From positions 2,356,001-2,420,000 of the forward strand of contig NZ_PTRA01000001.1 of assembly GCF_002943425.1 (NCBI RefSeq): a stretch of DNA of 64,000 nt, given 5' to 3'. The notes below the pieces were generated by a model. It was not told where the DNA came from and did not search any database. It was given only the letters and a program-made list of their open reading frames with translations. A program made the position numbers and the translations under genes. Positions 60,746 through 64,000 of this stretch are shown here, one piece after another. The first letter of the stretch is position 1, and the number at the start of each line of letters is the position of its first letter. Origin of the DNA: Siphonobacter curvatus (GTDB lineage Bacteria > Bacteroidota > Bacteroidia > Cytophagales > Spirosomataceae).

Positions 60746-60841
60746 GAATAAATTAGGTACGGAGTTGAGTGAAGAATAAGTTTAACTGGTGGGCTTCCGG
60801 ATTGCTTTGTACGGGTCAACCGGAAGCCCGCAAACGGAATA

Positions 60842-61726
60842 TTACTTTTTATAAATGCTGCCTTTGGCTGCTAACAGCGTATTCTGCATCAGTGAAATAA
60901 TGGTCATCTGGCCAACGCCACCGGGTACCGGCGTAATGAAGCTGGTTTTGGGAGCCACTTCATCAAATTTCACGTCTCCTTTGAGGGAGAAACCCGATTT
61001 TTTGCTGGCGTCTGGTACGCGTTCCAAGCCTACGTCCAATACGACGGCTCCTTCTTTTACCATATCCGCCGTAATAAATTCCGGACGACCCAAAGCTCCT
61101 ACCAGAATATCCGCCTGACGGCAGATTTCCGCCAGATTTTTAGTTTTGGAGTGTGTGATCGTTACGGTACAGTTGCCCGGATAAGTGTTCCGTTGCATCA
61201 GAATGCTCATAGGTAAGCCTACAATCTGGCTGCGACCTACAACGACGCAATGTTTACCCGCTGTTTCGATGCCGTAATGTTCCAGCAGCATCAGGCAGCC
61301 CTGAGGCGTGGCTGAAATGTAAGCGGGCAGGCCTTTGGCCATGCGGCCGATATTGATGGGGTGAAAGCCGTCCACATCTTTCGCCGGATGGATCGTTTCC
61401 ATCACGGCATCGGGGTTGATGTGAGCAGGCAGGGGTAGCTGGACAATCAGACCGTCCATGTCCGGATTTTCGTTGATTTCGCGGACTTTATCAAGCAGTT
61501 CGGCTTCCGTTACCGTTTCGTCAAAACGAACCAAAGTCGACTCAAAACCCAATTCTGCACAGGCTTTGACTTTGTGAGCGACGTAGGTTTCAGAAGCTCC
61601 ATTGGTACCCACCAAAATAGCCACCAAATGGGGCGTTTTGCCGGATTGAGCTTTCAATTGTTGTACTTCTTCGGCGATCTGGGCCTTGAAATGAGAGGCA
61701 ACAGCCTTGCCGTCAATCAATTGCAT
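60842..61726 (-). CDS. folD: Methylenetetrahydrofolate dehydrogenase/cyclohydrolase
   Basis: A 294-residue bifunctional Fol[14 protein letters not shown] holds the catalytic Lys, [14 protein letters not shown] and [14 protein letters not shown] are the conserved substrate blocks, and [13 protein letters not shown] binds [15 protein letters not shown] is the C-terminal signature. It converts 5,10-methylene-THF to 10-formyl-THF for purine and fMet-tRNA synthesis. It is cytosolic and monocistronic, with a -7 box upstream on the minus strand and the start ATG at 61726. Confidence 0.96.
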   Translation of the reverse strand: MQLIDGKAVASHFKAQIAEEVQQLKAQSGKTPHLVAILVGTNGASETYVAHKVKACAELGFESTLVRFDETVTEAELLDKVREINENPDMDGLIVQLPLPAHINPDAVMETIHPAKDVDGFHPINIGRMAKGLPAYISATPQGCLMLLEHYGIETAGKHCVVVGRSQIVGLPMSILMQRNTYPGNCTVTITHSKTKNLAEICRQADILVGALGRPEFITADMVKEGAVVLDVGLERVPDASKKSGFSLKGDVKFDEVAPKTSFITPVPGGVGQMTIISLMQNTLLAAKGSIYKK

Positions 61727-61763
61727 AATATTCTGCTCTAAATAGTAAAACGAAAATCAAACC

Positions 61764-61771
61764 CAAAGATA
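61764..61771 (-). promoter_or_regulatory. Possible -7 box for folD
   Basis: The minus strand reads TATCTTTG, an exact TAnnTTTG match, 38 bases before the folD ATG. The -33 element is unclear. Confidence 0.4.
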
Positions 61772-61870
61772 CGGAATCCAGCGATTTCCTTGAGTTCCCT
61801 TTGCTCATTTACCCAAGAAATCTGGCTCGCTCCTCTTCAAGAAAAACCGCAAGCAATTACGGACAAATGG

Positions 61871-61901
61871 TTGACTATAGGGCAGTTACGACGTATATTT
61901 G
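61871..61901 (+). promoter_or_regulatory. Bacteroidota-type promoter
   Basis: TTG at 61871-61873, a 20-base gap and TATATTTG at 61894-61901 match the consensus well. A GGGAGG follows at 61901-61906, and the ATG is at 61925. Confidence 0.6.
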
Positions 61902-61924
61902 GGAGGATTTATTACGCGTAACCC

Positions 61925-62284
61925 ATGCAATTATCTTTCTTACCAGCCGACGAACGTCGTTTTTTTATTGACCTGTTTGCTCAAGTGGTTTTCGATTCCC
62001 GCCGGAATCGGCCCCGGCTGAAAACCATTACCAATCAGCGGGTTCCGGGCGATTTGTCCGTCCGTTGTCCGCTGCGTTTACTACGTCAGTTTCCGGAAGG
62101 AACCATTTATAAACTGGATGCCCGGCTGGTACAAACGCCGGGAAAACAGCCGTACCTCGTCGCCGTTAATCAACGAACCTTGCACCGGGCTCTTGAATTT
62201 TATGACCATAATCTAACCGTGCAGAACGGTGAATGTAAAGCTCCCCGCCCTGCCCGCCGGGTCGTGAAAGAACGATCTGCCTAA
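61925..62284 (+). CDS. Small conserved hypothetical protein
   Basis: A 119-residue cytoplasmic protein, basic overall (Arg-rich near residues 27-31 and at the C-terminus PRPARRVVKERSA). The core LPADERRFFIDLFAQVVFDS and the beta-rich GTIYKLDARLVQ suggest a small folded domain. No family was recognised. A good promoter lies directly upstream, which supports it as a real gene. No function is proposed. Confidence 0.6.
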   Translation: MQLSFLPADERRFFIDLFAQVVFDSRRNRPRLKTITNQRVPGDLSVRCPLRLLRQFPEGTIYKLDARLVQTPGKQPYLVAVNQRTLHRALEFYDHNLTVQNGECKAPRPARRVVKERSA

Positions 62285-62447
62285 CTTTTTAAGGCTTTTC
62301 AATTGATATTCTACGCACTATCGAAATTTTTACGCTTTCTATACGAGCTTCTTTGCCTGCTTCCTCTCGATTCCTGTCTCTCCTTTCCAATTTCCTGCCA
62401 AACAATCCGTATTTTTGGGCGTTTTTCTACTAAAAACCATCGGTACT

Positions 62448-62930
62448 ATGCCGGAAAACACGGAAGCAGGGGCGTTCGAAAACCCCATTAACCCAGACAA
62501 GGTAGCCGAAAATCCCGGTCTCCTTCCCTACGCCCATAACGCGGGCAGTGCAGTCATTCGTCCCGAAGACGAAGGTAAAATCAAAGCTAAAGCTCTGACC
62601 GCTATGCGGCAGCAGACGGGCAAGCAGTACGATCAGCTTGCCGGGCAAATGAAAACCCTGCTGGATCAGGCCAAGGCCATTCAGAAGCGGGTGGAAGTTT
62701 CAGAACGGGTCTATACAGCGGCGATTAACTTTGAGCCCTTCATTGGTCAGACCATGTATCTGTACGAAAAAGCGGATGGCTCAGACCTCCTCTCGCTGGT
62801 GGCTCCGCACGAATGGGGACGTTCCTTTAAATATAACCGCTACGTAGCTCAGGTAACGATGCTGTACGATCACACCTGGGATGTACTGTTTTATAACGAC
62901 GAAGGCGACGAAGAACGCGTTGAAATTTAG
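62448..62930 (+). CDS. DUF2452 domain protein
   Basis: A 160-residue conserved protein. INPDKVAENPGLLPYAHNAG near the N-terminus and HEWGRSFKYNRYVAQVTMLY in the C-terminal part mark DUF2452; a helical segment (AMRQQTGKQYDQLAGQMKTL) lies between. Family function is unknown. The ATG at 62448 is preferred to 62415. It lies 38 bp upstream of menB on the same strand, so the two are likely cotranscribed. Confidence 0.8.
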   Translation: MPENTEAGAFENPINPDKVAENPGLLPYAHNAGSAVIRPEDEGKIKAKALTAMRQQTGKQYDQLAGQMKTLLDQAKAIQKRVEVSERVYTAAINFEPFIGQTMYLYEKADGSDLLSLVAPHEWGRSFKYNRYVAQVTMLYDHTWDVLFYNDEGDEERVEI

Positions 62931-62968
62931 TCGCTGCGTAAAGACTTCATCTTGAAAATCACGAAGTA

Positions 62969-63823
62969 ATGAGTAATAATCCGAAAACTGCTCCGATCCT
63001 TTCCTGGCAACTACCCTGGGAACCGATTAAAGAATACCGCGAAATCCGCTATTTGTACTACGAAGGAATCGCCATGATTTCGATCAACCGTCCAGAGGTA
63101 CATAATGCCTTTACGCCCCTGACGGTCAACGAAATGATTGAAGCGATGGAACTGGCCCGTCAGGATACGCGGGTTGGCGTGATCATTCTGACGGGTGAAG
63201 GCGGTCGGGCATTCTGCTCGGGCGGTGATCAGTCGGTACGTGGTCACGGTGGCTACGTGGGCGAAGATTCCGTTCCCCGTCTGAACGTACTGGACTTACA
63301 GCGTCAGATTCGTTCAATTCCCAAACCCGTCATTGCAATGGTAGCCGGATGGGCTATCGGTGGTGGACACGTTCTGCACGTAATCTGTGACCTGAGTATT
63401 GCGGCGGAAAACGCCCGGTTTGGCCAGACGGGACCGAAAGTGGGAAGCTTCGACGGCGGTTTCGGTGCCAGCTACCTGGCCCGCATCGTGGGTCAGAAAA
63501 AAGCCCGCGAAATCTGGTACCTCTGCGATCAATACGACGCTCAGGATGCTCTGTCGATGGGTCTGGTTAATAAGGTGGTCGCCATCGAAAAACTGGAAGA
63601 AACAACGGTGGAATGGTGCCGTAAGATCTTGGCAAACAGCCCGATTGCTCTGCGGATGCTCAAGTCTTCGTTCAACGCCGACCTGGATGGACAGGCGGGT
63701 ATTCAGGAGCTGGCCGGTAACGCTACTCTGCTGTACTACCTCAGCGACGAAGCCAAAGAAGGGCAACGTTCGTTCCTGGAAAAACGCAAACCCGATTTCC
63801 GGAAATTCCCGCAGTTTCCTTAA
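62969..63823 (+). CDS. menB: 1,4-Dihydroxy-2-naphthoyl-CoA synthase
   Basis: A 284-residue crotonase-fold enzyme of menaquinone synthesis, which closes the naphthoquinone ring of o-succinylbenzoyl-CoA. [20 protein letters not shown] forms an oxyanion-hole region, [17 protein letters not shown] the second, and [20 protein letters not shown] is the MenB-specific Asp-bearing loop. The C-terminus [13 protein letters not shown] is typical. Length fits. Its substrate would come from the menE product (48187). It follows a DUF2452 gene closely. Confidence 0.95.
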   Translation: MSNNPKTAPILSWQLPWEPIKEYREIRYLYYEGIAMISINRPEVHNAFTPLTVNEMIEAMELARQDTRVGVIILTGEGGRAFCSGGDQSVRGHGGYVGEDSVPRLNVLDLQRQIRSIPKPVIAMVAGWAIGGGHVLHVICDLSIAAENARFGQTGPKVGSFDGGFGASYLARIVGQKKAREIWYLCDQYDAQDALSMGLVNKVVAIEKLEETTVEWCRKILANSPIALRMLKSSFNADLDGQAGIQELAGNATLLYYLSDEAKEGQRSFLEKRKPDFRKFPQFP

Positions 63824-63832
63824 TGTTGTTTA

Positions 63833-63966
63833 GAGTTTAGGGTTTTGCGTTGGGTGATTGATCAATCATTTTGTTCTGACATTACGTAGATAACTACTAC
63901 TGGAACACTTGTGGATAGCATGAGAAAGCTTTATCTCCACTAACCATAACTCAAAACCCTAAACTC
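63833..63966. repeat. 15-bp inverted repeat pair downstream of menB
   Basis: GAGTTTAGGGTTTTG (63833-63847) and CAAAACCCTAAACTC (63952-63966) are perfect reverse complements 104 bases apart. The spacer holds no gene. It belongs to the same family of AAACTC/CAAACTT-rich intergenic words seen elsewhere in the window. Confidence 0.55.
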
Positions 63967-63988
63967 AAAACTACCCAACCCTACGCTT

Positions 63989-64000
63989 ATGAACTATCTG
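63989..64000 (+). CDS. Possible start of the next gene (partial)
   Basis: An ATG at 63989 begins ATGAACTATCTG and runs off the window. The position, 165 bp after menB on the same strand, suits a new gene, but four codons cannot identify it. Confidence 0.25.

Noticed and set aside
1-64000. tRNA, rRNA and CRISPR arrays
   Set aside because: No GGTTCRA-type T-loop with an acceptor stem, no rRNA core and no regularly spaced identical repeats were seen by eye.

Overview
The window looks like chromosomal DNA of a Bacteroidota bacterium, most likely Cytophagales (Spirosoma/Siphonobacter-like). The evidence is a SusC/SusD pair, a DUF5686 protein with a carboxypeptidase-like regulatory domain, TAnnTTTG-type -7 promoter boxes, few Shine-Dalgarno sequences, a mitochondrial-type aconitase, a zinc-ligand-less sirtuin and many Bacteroidota-typical secreted proteins. 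The genus is inference. No rRNA, tRNA, CRISPR array, prophage or intact insertion sequence was seen.

Layout. 1-1.4 kb: 5' part of a DUF5686 gene running off the left edge. 1.7-9.1 kb: a compact group of alpha/beta-hydrolases, two ATP-grasp-type proteins, a GCS2-type carboxylate-amine ligase, a class I glutamine amidotransferase and a class III PLP aminotransferase. It reads as a biosynthetic pathway for an unknown amino-acid-derived product and is the best candidate for an undescribed system here. 9.2-14.8 kb: housekeeping genes (trxA, DUF2461, trpS, PAP2/DUF2147, prs, rplY), with an unassigned hairpin-rich non-coding block at about 10.62-10.90 kb. 14.9-25.5 kb: secreted CocE-type hydrolase, SusD/SusC pair (SusC with a three-copy 32-residue Pro-rich repeat), small membrane protein, large secreted PIG-L deacetylase-like protein. 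25.6-32 kb: universal stress protein, aconitase, topA. 32.3-34.6 kb: AraC regulator plus MFS exporter, possibly acquired. 35-37.4 kb: sirtuin and secreted subtilase. 37.8-47.6 kb: an alpha-glucan/maltose locus, with SLC45-type transporter and cytoplasmic GH13 enzyme on the minus strand (followed by DUF1460 and TetR genes) and secreted GH13 enzyme, beta-phosphoglucomutase and GH65 phosphorylase on the plus strand. 47.6-56.6 kb: dps, menE-like ligase, XRE regulator, a large putative HExxH protease/propeller/barrel protein, S10 peptidase, beta/gamma-crystallin protein. 56.7-60.7 kb: an MBOAT plus two SGNH proteins, probably a cell-surface O-acylation system. 60.8-64 kb: folD, two small conserved proteins, menB and the start of another gene.

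How the genes work together. In the maltose locus the secreted GH13 enzyme would shorten alpha-glucans, the transporter would import the disaccharide, the GH65 phosphorylase would split it into glucose and beta-glucose-1-phosphate, and PgmB would convert the latter to glucose-6-phosphate. Convergent gene pairs are separated by long, near-perfect bidirectional hairpins. Two intergenic regions 11 kb apart share three repeat modules in rearranged order. Other intergenic regions are rich in TTTAAA/CAAACTT words. Coordinates of short sites were counted by hand and may be off by a base or two.
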